A stretch of 64,000 nucleotides of DNA from Niastella koreensis GR20-10 (GCF_000246855.1 NC_016609.1:1302001-1366000), one strand, 5' to 3'. Positions 1 through 9,301 are shown, counted from the first letter of the stretch. Notes: generated from the sequence alone by a model not told the origin. Translations and numbers: made by a program.

Positions 1-1
1 A

Positions 2-1834
2 CAAAGAAATTCTTCAGATGAGATTGCAGTTGTTTTTAAATCAAAGCCTGGCTGGACGGACAAGGGGGCAAGAATAATTCTTGACAAATACATGGATACT
101 GCACTTGTCAGGGATCAGCTTTTTTATTTGATTTTGAGCATGGGACCAGGTGGTTCAAATTACATTGAGTTACTTCAAAGGTTTCTGTCAAACGAAAAAG
201 AATGGAAACGCACAAGGGCAGCCATAAAGCTTTTTGGCGCAGGTATCAGGTCCGACGAAGTAATGGCTGTCTTAGAAAAAGCATCCAGGCATTTTGAGGG
301 GTATGCGGGCTGGAGCGGTGATGCTGCAGATTCGCTTGCCAAAGCCGACCCCAATCGCCTTATAAGCATTATCAATGATCCAACTCTCAGTAAAAGAACC
401 CGGTCGGCTTTGGTTTATTATCCATTAAGTGGTATCGCCAATGAGAATGAAAAAGCTGCTGATATTATTTTGTCACTTGCTGTTGACAATACCGAATCAA
501 AAGGACAGGAAGATGCAGTGTGGTCAACCCGGTCTTTGAAAGATCATCCTGAAAAAACGCGCCGTGCTCTCGAAAAGGCCTTTTCCAACGGCAAAACGGA
601 GGTGCGTTATGCTGTTGTATATAGTTGGCACGACCTTAACCTCAAGCCCGGCGATTTTATCGATCAGGTCATAAAAGATACTTCACCGGAAGTACGCAAA
701 CTGGTATTCGAGTTAATGGATAGCATGCCTGTGACAGATCCACGTAAATTGAGTATTACTAAGAAAATGCTTGAAGATACCGATGAATATGTGAGAGAAG
801 AAGCACTGCGCTTTGCAAATAAGCTAGGCCCCGGATCAATTGCTATTTTTGAATCGTGGTTGAATTCAGGAAGGCCATTAGAATACAGCTTCTTTGATAA
901 TATCAAAAGCCTGGCGCCCTTTAATAAATCGACTATAACATCGTTACAGGCGCGTAAAATAAATGCTTCATCAGAAACCAAAGCACTTATTGACAGAACA
1001 TTGGAGATGACATCGGATAAAACTTTTGTAAACGTTCCCGACCTTTATAAACAACTAGCCGATACAAATGAAATAGAGAGTCGCAGCGCTGCTGAAACAC
1101 TAATTAAATTAAATGAAAATCCATGGGAGCACCAGGGATTAATCGCCTATACGATTGCTGAGGTTCAGGTAGAAGGAAAAGTAAAAAAGTTTTTTGGTAC
1201 AGCACTCGATATGCTGCATCCCCCGGGAATGATGCTTATGTCAGGATCCATACCCAGTCTTCCATCTTTTCCGTGGCCACCACCTGCCGGATATAGAGAT
1301 ATTCTTGTTCCATTTAACCTTTTTAAACAGGAAAGTGTAACTACATTAGGTGGTATATATAATTCGATAACTGCCGCGCTCAATTCATGTGATCACAACT
1401 TTGAATATGGTTTATTTGGCGGCGTCCCAAATGGATTTGCTTTGTTGGCAAGAATGGAACATGTGGAAGAAGATGGTACTCCATTGCCCGGGAAAGCCAG
1501 ATGGACCACAACGGGATCATCCAATTCTGGCTTGTTAAGTTTATTTGGTGATATTTGGTTTGAAAAGCCTGGTTATTTCCGGATGATTGCATTTGTAGTT
1601 ACAGACGATCTTAACTGGATACCAAATCCAAATTCCGCATTGCCTGACGTTTCGGGTGGCTCGCGTTTTATACCTCGTGAGCTTGAAAAAACTGTCATAA
1701 CCAATCAACAAATTATAGCTTTGGTTTATACGCTTGAAAGAAAAGATAAAGGGAAATTTACAGTATGGAGCAATGGTATATCGTCAGCGCGGGTACATTT
1801 GGAAAAGGCCGGCGTGTGGACGAGGCTTAAGTAA
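2..1834 (+). CDS. HEAT-repeat-like protein, 5' partial
   Basis: The reading frame is open from the window edge, so the true start lies upstream; the first ATG, at 92, is probably internal. The first 300 or so residues are a run of amphipathic helix pairs with charged turns (for example TSPEVRKLVFELM and TDEYVREEALRFA), the look of HEAT/ARM scaffold repeats. The last 200 residues form a different, glycine- and aromatic-rich domain starting at a proline-tryptophan stretch (FPWPPP) and containing GGVPNGFALLARMEHVEEDG. I have seen this second domain type only in uncharacterised proteins and assign no function. The stop codon overlaps the start of a tiny lipoprotein frame (TAATG), which suggests translational coupling. 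HEAT repeats usually mediate protein binding, so a scaffold or adaptor role is inference only. Confidence 0.65.
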   Translation, partial: QRNSSDEIAVVFKSKPGWTDKGARIILDKYMDTALVRDQLFYLILSMGPGGSNYIELLQRFLSNEKEWKRTRAAIKLFGAGIRSDEVMAVLEKASRHFEGYAGWSGDAADSLAKADPNRLISIINDPTLSKRTRSALVYYPLSGIANENEKAADIILSLAVDNTESKGQEDAVWSTRSLKDHPEKTRRALEKAFSNGKTEVRYAVVYSWHDLNLKPGDFIDQVIKDTSPEVRKLVFELMDSMPVTDPRKLSITKKMLEDTDEYVREEALRFANKLGPGSIAIFESWLNSGRPLEYSFFDNIKSLAPFNKSTITSLQARKINASSETKALIDRTLEMTSDKTFVNVPDLYKQLADTNEIESRSAAETLIKLNENPWEHQGLIAYTIAEVQVEGKVKKFFGTALDMLHPPGMMLMSGSIPSLPSFPWPPPAGYRDILVPFNLFKQESVTTLGGIYNSITAALNSCDHNFEYGLFGGVPNGFALLARMEHVEEDGTPLPGKARWTTTGSSNSGLLSLFGDIWFEKPGYFRMIAFVVTDDLNWIPNPNSALPDVSGGSRFIPRELEKTVITNQQIIALVYTLERKDKGKFTVWSNGISSARVHLEKAGVWTRLK

Positions 1835-1917
1835 TGGCCTTGATGAACCATCGAATTCTAATTTTCATATTTGGATTGCTTTTTTCTTGTAATTCGAAGG
1901 AAACCGGTCAATACTAG
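1834..1917 (+). pseudogene. Truncated lipoprotein remnant
   Basis: The ATG overlaps the stop of the preceding gene (TAATG). It opens a 27-residue frame with a basic start, a hydrophobic stretch and a lipobox-like LLFSC followed by NSKETG, then stops at TAG. This is the signal peptide of a lipoprotein with almost no mature protein behind it. Nothing in the following 130 bases continues it in a recognisable way, so I read it as the 5' end of a deleted gene once co-translated with the HEAT-repeat gene. A functional micro-lipoprotein cannot be excluded. Confidence 0.4.
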
Positions 1918-2046
1918 TCCATATTATTTGTTCTAAATCTGCATTTTTAATAGTGAATTTTTTAACTTTAATTGCTTTCGCGCGAAAATGGTCAATTGGA
2001 TGTTTATAGATAGTATGCTATGCCAATGATGATTGCTAACATTTAT

Positions 2047-2559
2047 TCAATTTGCCTTTATTTTTTTGTTATCTATGTTAGTGATGCCAAATTGTTGCTG
2101 CAACACCGCCAACTTCTGCAACCACTCTGCAGGTGGGGGGCCTTGTGGCGGCAGAGGGAATTCGAGCTTGTCCGCTTTCTGGCTCAGTTCCTGGAACATA
2201 TTTTCTAATCCGGCTGGTACAAAATGCAATAGTACTTTTGCCTGCTCTCCGTTCACCTTAAAACTATGGGAAATACCTTTTGGCAGATGAATGAAATCTC
2301 CGGCTTTCAGCACCTGTTCCTGATCTCCGCAATTTACAGTTAACTCACCCTCCAATACATGAAACGATTCATCTTCATAAGTATGTGTATGAAGCGGAGG
2401 TTCAAAACCAGCACGCAAATTCATTTCAATCAGGCTAAACTGCCCGTTTGTATCAGCCCCGGTGGCCAGAAAAGTCCAGTATCCCCCCATATAATAGCGG
2501 GTCCGGTTCAGCCGGTGTTCGGCTGTATTTACAGGAATGGGTAACTCCATAAGTGCCAT
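2047..2559 (-). CDS. Cupin-domain protein
   Basis: A 170-residue single-domain cupin. The metal-binding cupin motif 1 is visible around residues 54-75: EPPLHTHTYEDESFHVLEGE has two histidines, a glutamate and the closing glycine. Motif 2 follows as GDFIHLPKGISHSF. The fold and length resemble quercetin 2,3-dioxygenase-like and other small cytoplasmic cupins, but the substrate cannot be deduced. The last 50 residues (KLEFPLPPQGPPPAEWLQKL) are a non-cupin tail. It lies 60 bases downstream of the Crp/Fnr gene on the same strand, so the two probably form an operon and the cupin may be controlled by that regulator. Confidence 0.8.
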   Translation of the reverse strand: MALMELPIPVNTAEHRLNRTRYYMGGYWTFLATGADTNGQFSLIEMNLRAGFEPPLHTHTYEDESFHVLEGELTVNCGDQEQVLKAGDFIHLPKGISHSFKVNGEQAKVLLHFVPAGLENMFQELSQKADKLEFPLPPQGPPPAEWLQKLAVLQQQFGITNIDNKKIKAN

Positions 2560-2619
2560 GTTTTATAGAGTCGAAGTTATGAGGCGGAAAAGGAATTTTT
2601 TTTGATCGAAATCAATAAA

Positions 2620-3201
2620 TTACCGCCTGGCGATTTTATTTTTAATACGGCTGAGGGTCTCCGTACGAACCCCGAGATAATTGGCTATATGATACTGTGG
2701 TAAGCGAAGAACCAGCGAAGGCCTTTCATTAAGCAGTTGCCGGTACAACGTCTCAGGAGATTCCGTTTTCAATCGATTGGCCTGCTCCAGTAATCGGGCA
2801 TGGTCTGCCGGATACTTTTTCAGAAAATAGCGCTGGTACCATGGAAACCTGGCCATACCCAGATCGATATGGTCAAGGGTGATTCCCAGTATCTCACAAT
2901 CTTCCAGGGCCTGCAAATAGACATTAGTTGGTGTTTTTGTCCGCATGCTTCCTACCTGTCCGGCCCAGTTACCTTCTTCATTAAACAGGATAATCTGTTC
3001 GTCTCCGTTATCGGTTACCACATATTGCCTGAGGCACCCTTTTAAAATAAATGGACTATAACGCGGGACTTCACCTGCCCGGTAGAAGTGTTCGTCTTTT
3101 TTTAACTGTAATGGTACGAGCAGCGTCAGAAATGCCCTGAATTCCTCTTCGGGCACATCTACATAGCTTTTCAGGTGTGTTAGAAAAATACTGGTATCCA
3201 A
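2620..3201 (-). CDS. Crp/Fnr-family transcriptional regulator
   Basis: A 193-residue protein with an N-terminal cyclic-nucleotide-binding-like beta roll (residues about 10-120, with FYRAGEVPRYSPFILKGCLR and DGDEQII-type strands) and a C-terminal winged helix near residues 160-190 (LPQYHIANYLGVRTETLSRI, the recognition helix). There are no Fnr-type cysteines, so oxygen sensing through an iron-sulfur cluster is unlikely. This short form is abundant in Bacteroidota, where ligands are mostly unknown. It is followed by the cupin gene and is probably co-transcribed with it. Confidence 0.85.
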   Translation of the reverse strand: MDTSIFLTHLKSYVDVPEEEFRAFLTLLVPLQLKKDEHFYRAGEVPRYSPFILKGCLRQYVVTDNGDEQIILFNEEGNWAGQVGSMRTKTPTNVYLQALEDCEILGITLDHIDLGMARFPWYQRYFLKKYPADHARLLEQANRLKTESPETLYRQLLNERPSLVLRLPQYHIANYLGVRTETLSRIKNKIARR

Positions 3202-3370
3202 AGGATCGATTTTGATGTGGAATTTACATTATTTCCCCTTTGAATTCATTTTGAATCATTGCATTTGCATAAAAAAAGGCATCAAAGTATGACGCCTCAT
3301 TACGAGAGTTCGGGATCCATGCCGGGGCGTTTTGAAAAGGCCATAAACCTGTGGCAATATTTCGAAAAGA

Positions 3371-3404
3371 AAACGCCTTCAAATCCAACGAGTTGAAGGC
3401 GTTT
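3371..3404 (-). terminator. Rho-independent terminator of the T9SS gene
   Basis: A perfect 12-bp inverted repeat (arm AAACGCCTTCAA, 3371-3382 and 3393-3404) with a 10-base loop. Read on the minus strand it is followed by a T-rich tract (TTTTCTTTTC). It lies about 165 bases beyond the stop of the large minus-strand gene. Confidence 0.6.
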
Positions 3405-3415
3405 AAAATTTATCA

Positions 3416-3462
3416 GCGGGCTGTAGGTTACAACTTTCGAACCGGTTTGGGGAAGACCTTGA
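3416..3462. repeat. Dispersed repeat, short copy
   Basis: The stretch beginning GCGGGCTGTAGGTTACAACT is shared word for word with copies beginning at 9310 and 13250 as far as TTTCGAACC. Looser similarity (GACCTTGACAATA against GACCTTAACAATA) runs to about 3462. As in the other copies it sits directly after a terminator-like hairpin. Confidence 0.6.
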
Positions 3463-3569
3463 CAATAAAGAGGACTTACAGCATCTTCGTCGGCATAATA
3501 ACATCTATCTCCATCTCGTAATACAAATGTAGCCCCTTCTGTTTATAGGCTGTTTCGATGTTTCTCCTG

Positions 3570-6347
3570 TTATTCTTTCCAGACAGGTATAGATACTAAA
3601 TTATTATTGCCGGTGAAAACAATGAAGTAGCTTCCTGTTGCCAGGCTCGTAACGTCGATACGGGTTTGGGTTATGCCTGCCGCAACTGGAATGGTACGCC
3701 ATACCCTGCCATCAACGCCAATTATTCTTATGTAGGACGTATGACTGGTAACCGGGCAGGTAACTGTAACCGGTGTATTGCCAGTGATCAAACTGGGATA
3801 TACATTGAATGGCTGTTCATTATTGTTATTGAACAAAATAATGGGGCTATAGCGCACCATGCCGCTGGTTTCAACCATTTGTAGCCGGTAGTAAACAATC
3901 CCTGAAGGCACATGCATGTCTGTCGCTGTATAATTATTCATGGAGTTTTCTGTAGCCGTTACCCGCTGTACTGGCGTAAACACAATGCCATCTGTACTTC
4001 GTTCAACGAGATAATAACTCATGTTCTCTTCATTGGTTGTTTGCCAGTACAGTTGAACAGTACCGCTTTTGCGCTGACCGCTGAAATGCAACAGGGTTTC
4101 TGCCAGTGTAGAACAGGCGCTCAGCGTAAGGCTTTTACTGGTGGTGCTGGTACAGCCGCCAATGGTGCTGGTAACTGAAATGATATATTTTCCGGTATCC
4201 AAAATAGAAACGGGGTTCAGAACAAGGGTATTTCCGGTGCTGAAGTATCCGCCGGGCCGCTGCCAGGAGTAGCTGAAGAAAGGGCTGGAAGGAAGGCTGA
4301 GCACGGCGGCGCCTCCAATACAGGTACTACCGGTGGTGACCACATTTGGTACCACCAGGGTGTCGATGGTAATGCTGCGCGAATAACTGTTGGCGCAGGC
4401 GTCGGTCATCAGGAACGTATACGTGCCGGGGGCAAGACCGGTGAATGCAGGACTTGCCTGCAGCGGCGTGGCATAGGGCCCGTTGAGGATCTGGTATTGA
4501 AACGGCAGTATCCCGCGTGTGCTGTCGGGCAGCAATGCTACCTGCCGGGTGGCCCCGCAAAGGGCAACGGCAGCAGCCGGATTGAACAAGGGCTGTGTAT
4601 ACACAGGGACAACGATGGTATCGGTAACAACATCACACCCCCAACTGCTCATGTCGTTAAGGAAGGTTGGATTATAAGCAGTACTGTAGTGGTAGGCGGC
4701 ATAGTAGGTCCCGGGCGAAAGATTCGTCACCTCATCACTGAAAGAGGGACTATTAGCGCCTTTGTTATAGATCGAATTGACCGTGATGGTGCCATCGGGA
4801 AATGCAGAAGACCAATATGTGTTGGTTGAAGCAAACAGCAGGATCTTACTGGCGTTCGTACAACCTTTTACCAGCGATGCGGAGAACGGGGAATGGCGTA
4901 GATCACCAGGTCCTATAGTAACCATTACACTGTCTTGCTCGCCGCACGTGGTAATGGCGATTATTTTATAAGTGCCTACGGTAAAATAGTCCAGCAACAC
5001 CCCGTTGAATGTTACATTTTTTATGGTATCAGGATAGGTCAGGGGATGCACCGTGCCATCGACAGTTGTCATGAAAGAAGGGCCTGATGCCACCACGATG
5101 TACCCCTGCCTGGAGTTGAAATTGAAATTCATTTGCAGACCTGTTGTTCCTTCCTTGCAGGAGGCGTATATCATCGGGAAGGCATTGGTAATATGAAATG
5201 CAGCTCCGCCTGCCCAGTCGAACTGCAGGGAATCTTTCTGGCAGCAATCCTGCCTGATCACTTTATATCCCGCAGCGGGTGGAAATCCTGAAAACGTTGA
5301 GTTATTGGTCTGTGTAGCCAGGATGGCGCCGGTGGGGCTTACCAAGGTATAGGTAATGGTGCTGCAATGCTTGGAGGAAGGGAATTGGCTGTTGTCATTA
5401 TATTGATCAAATGTATAGGCGAATTGACCGCCGCAACCGGGTAAAACGGCGGAGTTGGCAACCATATCGAACCCCTGTAGATCAAGAATAATGACAGCGG
5501 AACCGGTTACGCCGCAATTATTGGTGACGCTTACGGCCATGGTTTTGTTATCGCCCGGAATATGGTGATACTTAAGCGTGAACTGGCTTGTAATATCGCC
5601 GAAAATGTCAGGGGTATTGACCGTATTCGTAGTAACGGTGCCATCGGGCCCTGTCAACGAAACGGTATAAGGGGGCTTGAAACCGTTTATAAAACATTCA
5701 ACATTACAGGCAAAAGAATCGCAACCCAGGTATTGGAGGCCTGCCGCAGCAATCGTCACACTACTGGTGCTTGCATTGAGCGTTACCACCCTGGTTTGAA
5801 AATTACCGCACGAGTCGATCACCTTGCAGGTATAGTTGCCGGCGGGGAGGTTGGTAAATACATTGTTGCCTGCAGATAGCCCCGCGATAACAGGCGATGG
5901 GCTCACCAGCGAATCTATAAACGGCCCGCGGCCATCGGTAACATGGAAGGTTATAGAACCATCGCTGCTCGAAGAACAGCTGGGCGATTGCGTGGTAACA
6001 TCCAGTGAGGGAACCGTGTACGTACCGGTTACTGTAAAATTACCGGTAACAGATGTATTACAACTATCGGTTACCTGTACGGTATAGCTGCCCGGCGCCA
6101 GCGATTGCAAAATATTCGACGATTGCGGCAGTGATAAAGCGGGGCCCGCAACAATACTGAAGACATAAGGGGTAGAACCACCCGATACCGATACAGTAGC
6201 TTTTCCCGTGGCGGCGCAACGGCTTTCAGTAGAGTTAATCGAATTAATAGTCAGGGGTGTGGCGGCAGGGCATTGGGCCTTTGCCTTTTGCATAGTAGCA
6301 ATGATCAACAGCACGCAAAGGATTGCATGGTTTAGGGTATGGTTCAT
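3570..6347 (-). CDS. Secreted multi-domain protein with T9SS type A sorting domain
   Basis: The frame is open to 6425, but the ATG at 6347 gives a standard signal peptide (MNHTLNHAILCVLLIIATMQ ending KAKA-Q), so I place the start there; the product is 925 residues. The mature part is a string of beta-sandwich modules resembling SprB-type repeats (GSYTVQVTDSCN, AGNYTCKVIDSCG, PGTYTFLMTDACAN), each with paired cysteines. An immunoglobulin-like module follows near residues 690-760. The C-terminal 80 residues (FNVYPSLITGNTP through ATGSYFIVFTGNN) match the type A T9SS sorting domain, so the protein should be exported to the cell surface or medium. Adhesion or gliding is a plausible role but not shown. 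The nearest upstream gene is the AraC regulator on the same strand. Confidence 0.8.
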   Translation of the reverse strand: MNHTLNHAILCVLLIIATMQKAKAQCPAATPLTINSINSTESRCAATGKATVSVSGGSTPYVFSIVAGPALSLPQSSNILQSLAPGSYTVQVTDSCNTSVTGNFTVTGTYTVPSLDVTTQSPSCSSSSDGSITFHVTDGRGPFIDSLVSPSPVIAGLSAGNNVFTNLPAGNYTCKVIDSCGNFQTRVVTLNASTSSVTIAAAGLQYLGCDSFACNVECFINGFKPPYTVSLTGPDGTVTTNTVNTPDIFGDITSQFTLKYHHIPGDNKTMAVSVTNNCGVTGSAVIILDLQGFDMVANSAVLPGCGGQFAYTFDQYNDNSQFPSSKHCSTITYTLVSPTGAILATQTNNSTFSGFPPAAGYKVIRQDCCQKDSLQFDWAGGAAFHITNAFPMIYASCKEGTTGLQMNFNFNSRQGYIVVASGPSFMTTVDGTVHPLTYPDTIKNVTFNGVLLDYFTVGTYKIIAITTCGEQDSVMVTIGPGDLRHSPFSASLVKGCTNASKILLFASTNTYWSSAFPDGTITVNSIYNKGANSPSFSDEVTNLSPGTYYAAYHYSTAYNPTFLNDMSSWGCDVVTDTIVVPVYTQPLFNPAAAVALCGATRQVALLPDSTRGILPFQYQILNGPYATPLQASPAFTGLAPGTYTFLMTDACANSYSRSITIDTLVVPNVVTTGSTCIGGAAVLSLPSSPFFSYSWQRPGGYFSTGNTLVLNPVSILDTGKYIISVTSTIGGCTSTTSKSLTLSACSTLAETLLHFSGQRKSGTVQLYWQTTNEENMSYYLVERSTDGIVFTPVQRVTATENSMNNYTATDMHVPSGIVYYRLQMVETSGMVRYSPIILFNNNNEQPFNVYPSLITGNTPVTVTCPVTSHTSYIRIIGVDGRVWRTIPVAAGITQTRIDVTSLATGSYFIVFTGNNNLVSIPVWKE

Positions 6348-6482
6348 TGTTTTGTTTTCTGGGTGTGGAAATCGGATTTTTATTGAACGGTATCCAAGGC
6401 GGCCGCAAGGTATTTTTTTTAACATTACAGGAAGATCAAAATACTTTGATGTTGCATGCGCGTTATGTTATATATAAAAAAA

Positions 6483-6505
6483 AGCCCCGACAAAATATCG
6501 GGGCT
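6483..6505 (-). terminator. Terminator of the AraC-family gene
   Basis: An 8-bp GC-rich inverted repeat (AGCCCCGA / TCGGGGCT) with a 7-base loop. On the minus strand it is followed by a run of T residues (the A-tract at 6475-6483 on the plus strand). It lies 29 bases past the stop of the regulator gene. Confidence 0.75.
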
Positions 6506-6533
6506 CATTTTATTTAGAAATATTATGATATCA

Positions 6534-7397
6534 TCATTGTTGCTCGTAAGCGCCCAAAACTCTGAATTTTGACGGCGACAATCCACACGCCTTACGAAAG
6601 GTGCGTATGAAATAACTGTGATCTGTATATCCCAGTTCATACGCAATTTGTTTTACATCCAGATCCGTGTAATAAAGCAGGCGCCTGGCTTCGCGAAATA
6701 CCTCCTGCTGAATCCAATAAGTAACTGTTGAACCTGTAACTTTTTTAACAGCCTCATTTAAATAGCCTATTGAAACATTCAGCTTTGCTGCGTATGCAGA
6801 AGGACTTTTTATAGAATGGCTATACTCTATAAGCAACCTTTTAAACTGACGGGTAATTTCTGCAGCCCGATTATGTTTATCATACTCAGATATCACGGAA
6901 CTATACGAGCTTGCTGCCATCGCTAAAAATGATTGTACAAGTGCAGAAATGATTGGCAGAAAAAATTTTTCATCCTTACGTTCCATAAATTCCTCCTGCA
7001 AAAGTTTGAGCAAACTCGAATATCGTATTGATTCGTAATCTGTCAAAACATAAGGGGCTTGTAAATTTAGCCGGCCCTCAAAGACATCTCTTAAGTTGGG
7101 TTGAATTAAGGAGGTGTCTATGGCAAGGAACCACCCTTCGGCTTGATCGGTTTCAATTCGAAAATGAATTTGTGAGGGTAATATGTAGAAGAGCTGACCG
7201 GAGGTAAGAAGAACGTCCTGCGAATCAACATTTATTGTTCCGGAACCATTCGTAAGCAGGAAAAAAATATAATGATCGTCCCGGTGGGCTTCTGACGTTT
7301 TCGCATTATGTTTCTGCTTGTCGCCAGGGCCGAATGACTTGATCTGCAATCCCGTACTTGTCTTATTTTGCAACTTATCCACAGGAATACGTGTCAT
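6534..7397 (-). CDS. AraC-family transcriptional regulator
   Basis: 287 residues. The N-terminal part (about 30-150) is an AraC-type cupin sensor domain (HYIFFLLTNGSGTINVDSQD, then GQLFYILPSQIHF). The C-terminal 100 residues form the double helix-turn-helix DNA-binding domain: the first helix-turn-helix around SPSAYAAKLNVSIGYLNEAV and the second around DVKQIAYELGYTDHSYFIRT, ending FRKACGLSPSKFR, the family signature. The next gene along, the SDR operon, is on the same strand upstream. AraC regulators of this kind often control neighbouring oxidoreductases, so regulation of the SDR is an inference from position. Confidence 0.9.
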   Translation of the reverse strand: MTRIPVDKLQNKTSTGLQIKSFGPGDKQKHNAKTSEAHRDDHYIFFLLTNGSGTINVDSQDVLLTSGQLFYILPSQIHFRIETDQAEGWFLAIDTSLIQPNLRDVFEGRLNLQAPYVLTDYESIRYSSLLKLLQEEFMERKDEKFFLPIISALVQSFLAMAASSYSSVISEYDKHNRAAEITRQFKRLLIEYSHSIKSPSAYAAKLNVSIGYLNEAVKKVTGSTVTYWIQQEVFREARRLLYYTDLDVKQIAYELGYTDHSYFIRTFRKACGLSPSKFRVLGAYEQQ

Positions 7398-7408
7398 AAT
7401 CTAATAGC

Positions 7409-7616
7409 TTAAGCATTCAAATTTAGTAATCTGTCAGCATTACCAAAAGCAATCTTTGCTATTTGGTCCTCAGGGAGTTCGATACATTTCAAAAAGTTAA
7501 TACCCATCCGCTGCCTCCATGACCGGTGATTGGCCGAAGCCGCCTAATGCCTCTTTGGGTATTCTGGCTGCCATTTCCGGAAAGGAAATATGTTCTTCAA
7601 GCGCAACTATTCCCAT
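7409..7616 (-). pseudogene. Amidohydrolase, internally deleted
   Basis: The minus strand reads an N-terminal amidohydrolase start from the ATG at 7616 (MGIVALEEHISFPEMAARIP, the usual V-A-L-E-E-H opening). It runs into a stop after 39 residues. In the next frame, the C-terminal end of the same family follows at once (ELPEDQIAKIAFGNADRLLN, stop at 7409). The central 200-plus residues of the usual roughly 300-residue enzyme, including the metal centre and barrel, are missing. The simplest reading is one large internal deletion that also shifted the frame. It follows the SDR gene by 47 bases and was presumably co-transcribed with it. Confidence 0.65.
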
Positions 7617-7663
7617 GAGAAATCTAAAGTATTGTTTAAATATATCAGACCTTATCGCAACTG

Positions 7664-8380
7664 TTACCAGCGTGCTTCGCCTCCATCTTTATAGAATTTT
7701 GCACTACCAGGATGGGACATCGTTACCGCTTTCACAATGGTTGCTGCACCTTGCTCCACTGTTTTCGTTCCCTTGAATTGATTCAGATCAGTAGCAGTAT
7801 GCCCTGGAGTTACGCTGTTTACTGTGATATGACTGTCACGAAGTTCATTAGCCAACATTATTGTAAAAGCGTTTAGAGCGCTCTTGGACAAGCCATAGGC
7901 ATGAAACCTATTTCTTTCTGAATCTTCAAGTGTACTCAAAGCGGCCAGCGAACCAACCTCACTGGAAATATTAATAACAGATGCTCCTTCAGCTTTCCTC
8001 AACAGTGGCAGAAATTCCTGTGTAGTTTGTATTGCTCCAAAAAAATTGGTATCGAATATCTTTCGCAGGTTACTCAAATCACAACTTGTTAAATCCTGGG
8101 GAAGTTCTCCACCTATTCCCGCGTTATTGATCAGGATATCCAATGATCCGGTTTTAGCTTCCAATATCTGCCTTGCCTGATGAACAGAATTTCTGTCAGT
8201 TACATCAATTACTACGCTTTCTACATTGTTAATGCCGTTATCGTTCAATTTCTGAACGGCTTTATGTCCCCGCATTTCATCCCTCGCTCCCATATAAATG
8301 AAATATCCAAGTTGTGCAAGTTGTTTAGCGGTTTCAAAACCAATGCCTTTATTCGCCCCGGTGATCAATACTGCTTTCAT
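7664..8380 (-). CDS. Short-chain dehydrogenase/reductase (SDR)
   Basis: A 238-residue classical SDR. The dinucleotide-binding glycine motif TGANKGIGFE lies at residues 7-16, and NNAG is at about 87-90. The catalytic residues are visible: a serine in INISSEVGS and YGLSK with the tyrosine and lysine. The NADP-preferring basic residue after the second strand (GARDEM) is consistent with an NADPH enzyme. The substrate is unknown. The end of the protein is followed closely by the decayed amidohydrolase; this pair was probably a two-gene operon. Confidence 0.9.
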   Translation of the reverse strand: MKAVLITGANKGIGFETAKQLAQLGYFIYMGARDEMRGHKAVQKLNDNGINNVESVVIDVTDRNSVHQARQILEAKTGSLDILINNAGIGGELPQDLTSCDLSNLRKIFDTNFFGAIQTTQEFLPLLRKAEGASVINISSEVGSLAALSTLEDSERNRFHAYGLSKSALNAFTIMLANELRDSHITVNSVTPGHTATDLNQFKGTKTVEQGAATIVKAVTMSHPGSAKFYKDGGEARW

Positions 8381-8642
8381 TGTTATGCTTTTTACAGATG
8401 TAATTTTTGATTAGCAAAGAAAATGATTCGTTATTCAACAGTAATGATGTGATCGTGGTTATAGTAGGACTATTCGTGGATCTTCTGGCGATAGCATTTT
8501 TGTAGGAAATGTAGGGGGAAATGATAAAGGACAACCTATCTTTCGATAATAAGGCAAACACGTTGATACTTCACAACAACACGCCTTAACCTAAATTTTA
8601 TTTTTCAACGTTGACTACAATTTAGGATGTATGAAAATATTG

Positions 8643-9084
8643 TTGTTGCGAACTTACCAGCAAGAATTCGTTACTTCTCCCGTAAAATGACTGACTTTTC
8701 TGATCTTATTGTCAACTTCCGGGCAAAAGTTGCGTATCTACGCCATTGTTGCGAACTTTTCGACGTAAGTGACTTATTATGTCGCATTTCGAGCTCACCA
8801 TGACTCATTTATGCTGAACATCATGTCAACTGTTGCCAATTTGAGGTTATTTGCGCAACTTTTGAGCAAAAGTTGCGCACCCGGAGCATTTAGTTTTAAA
8901 TATTGGTGCAAAAGTTTAACAATTACAGTAAAAGGTTGGTTACTTATGCCTCAAAGTGCGCTACTTACACGTCAAAGTGCGCAAATGATGTATTGGAACG
9001 CCCTATTGATGAATTATCATGAGATATTGATGACTTATATCAAGCTGCGAATGAGTTATAGTGGGATACTGAGAACAGAGATTG
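8643..9084. repeat. Diverged 21-bp tandem repeat array
   Basis: Cutting the sequence every 21 bases from 8643 lines up about 21 units. Several end in AAAGT or CAAAGT and contain ACTTA(T/C) or ATGA.TTAT in the same phase, for example three consecutive units with ATGAATTAT, ATGACTTAT and ATGAGTTAT. In one frame this gives heptads such as ALLMNYH, EILMTYI and KLRMSYS. A perfect 12-bp palindromic arm pair (TGCGCAACTTTT / AAAAGTTGCGCA, 8852-8879) lies inside. The units are too diverged for a recent minisatellite. Confidence 0.6.
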
Positions 9085-9278
9085 ATCAGGGTGACTTGTA
9101 CCGATCTGTGAATATTTATGACCCAGGAATTGGACTTGATCCGGGAGGCGCTGAGCCAATCCCCCAACTATTTGACTTGATCCGTCTTAGTGTCCCCCAA
9201 TTTATGCTAGCCTTACATCCCTCAACTTTTCAACCTGATCCGGGTCCGAGAGTGGCCCTCTCCGTAAAATGCATAAAA

Positions 9279-9301
9279 AAAGCGCTGAAATTCAGCGCTT
9301 T
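9279..9301. terminator. Terminator-like hairpin before repeat copy
   Basis: Inverted repeat AAAGCGCTGAA / TTCAGCGCTTT with almost no loop, flanked by an A-run on the left and TCATTTT on the right, so it could work in either direction. It directly precedes the dispersed repeat at 9310, the same arrangement as at 3371 and 13186. Confidence 0.55.

Larger units (their letters stand above)
3202..3569. other. Intergenic, no gene seen; contains hairpin and repeat
   Basis: This 368-base gap between two minus-strand genes has no convincing reading frame. It holds an inverted repeat at 3371-3404 and a copy of the dispersed repeat starting at 3416, both listed separately. It is where transcripts of the T9SS gene should end. 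Confidence 0.6.

Noticed and set aside
3416..3462. Repeat core as the 3' end of a tRNA
   Set aside because: It contains TTCGAA, but the flanking bases do not form a T stem or acceptor stem in any of the three copies.
4327..4560. Antisense frames inside the large T9SS gene
   Set aside because: Several frames are open because of composition; the sense protein is clearly the real one.
8349..8561. 70-codon minus-strand frame before the SDR
   Set aside because: It overlaps the SDR start and has no recognisable sequence.
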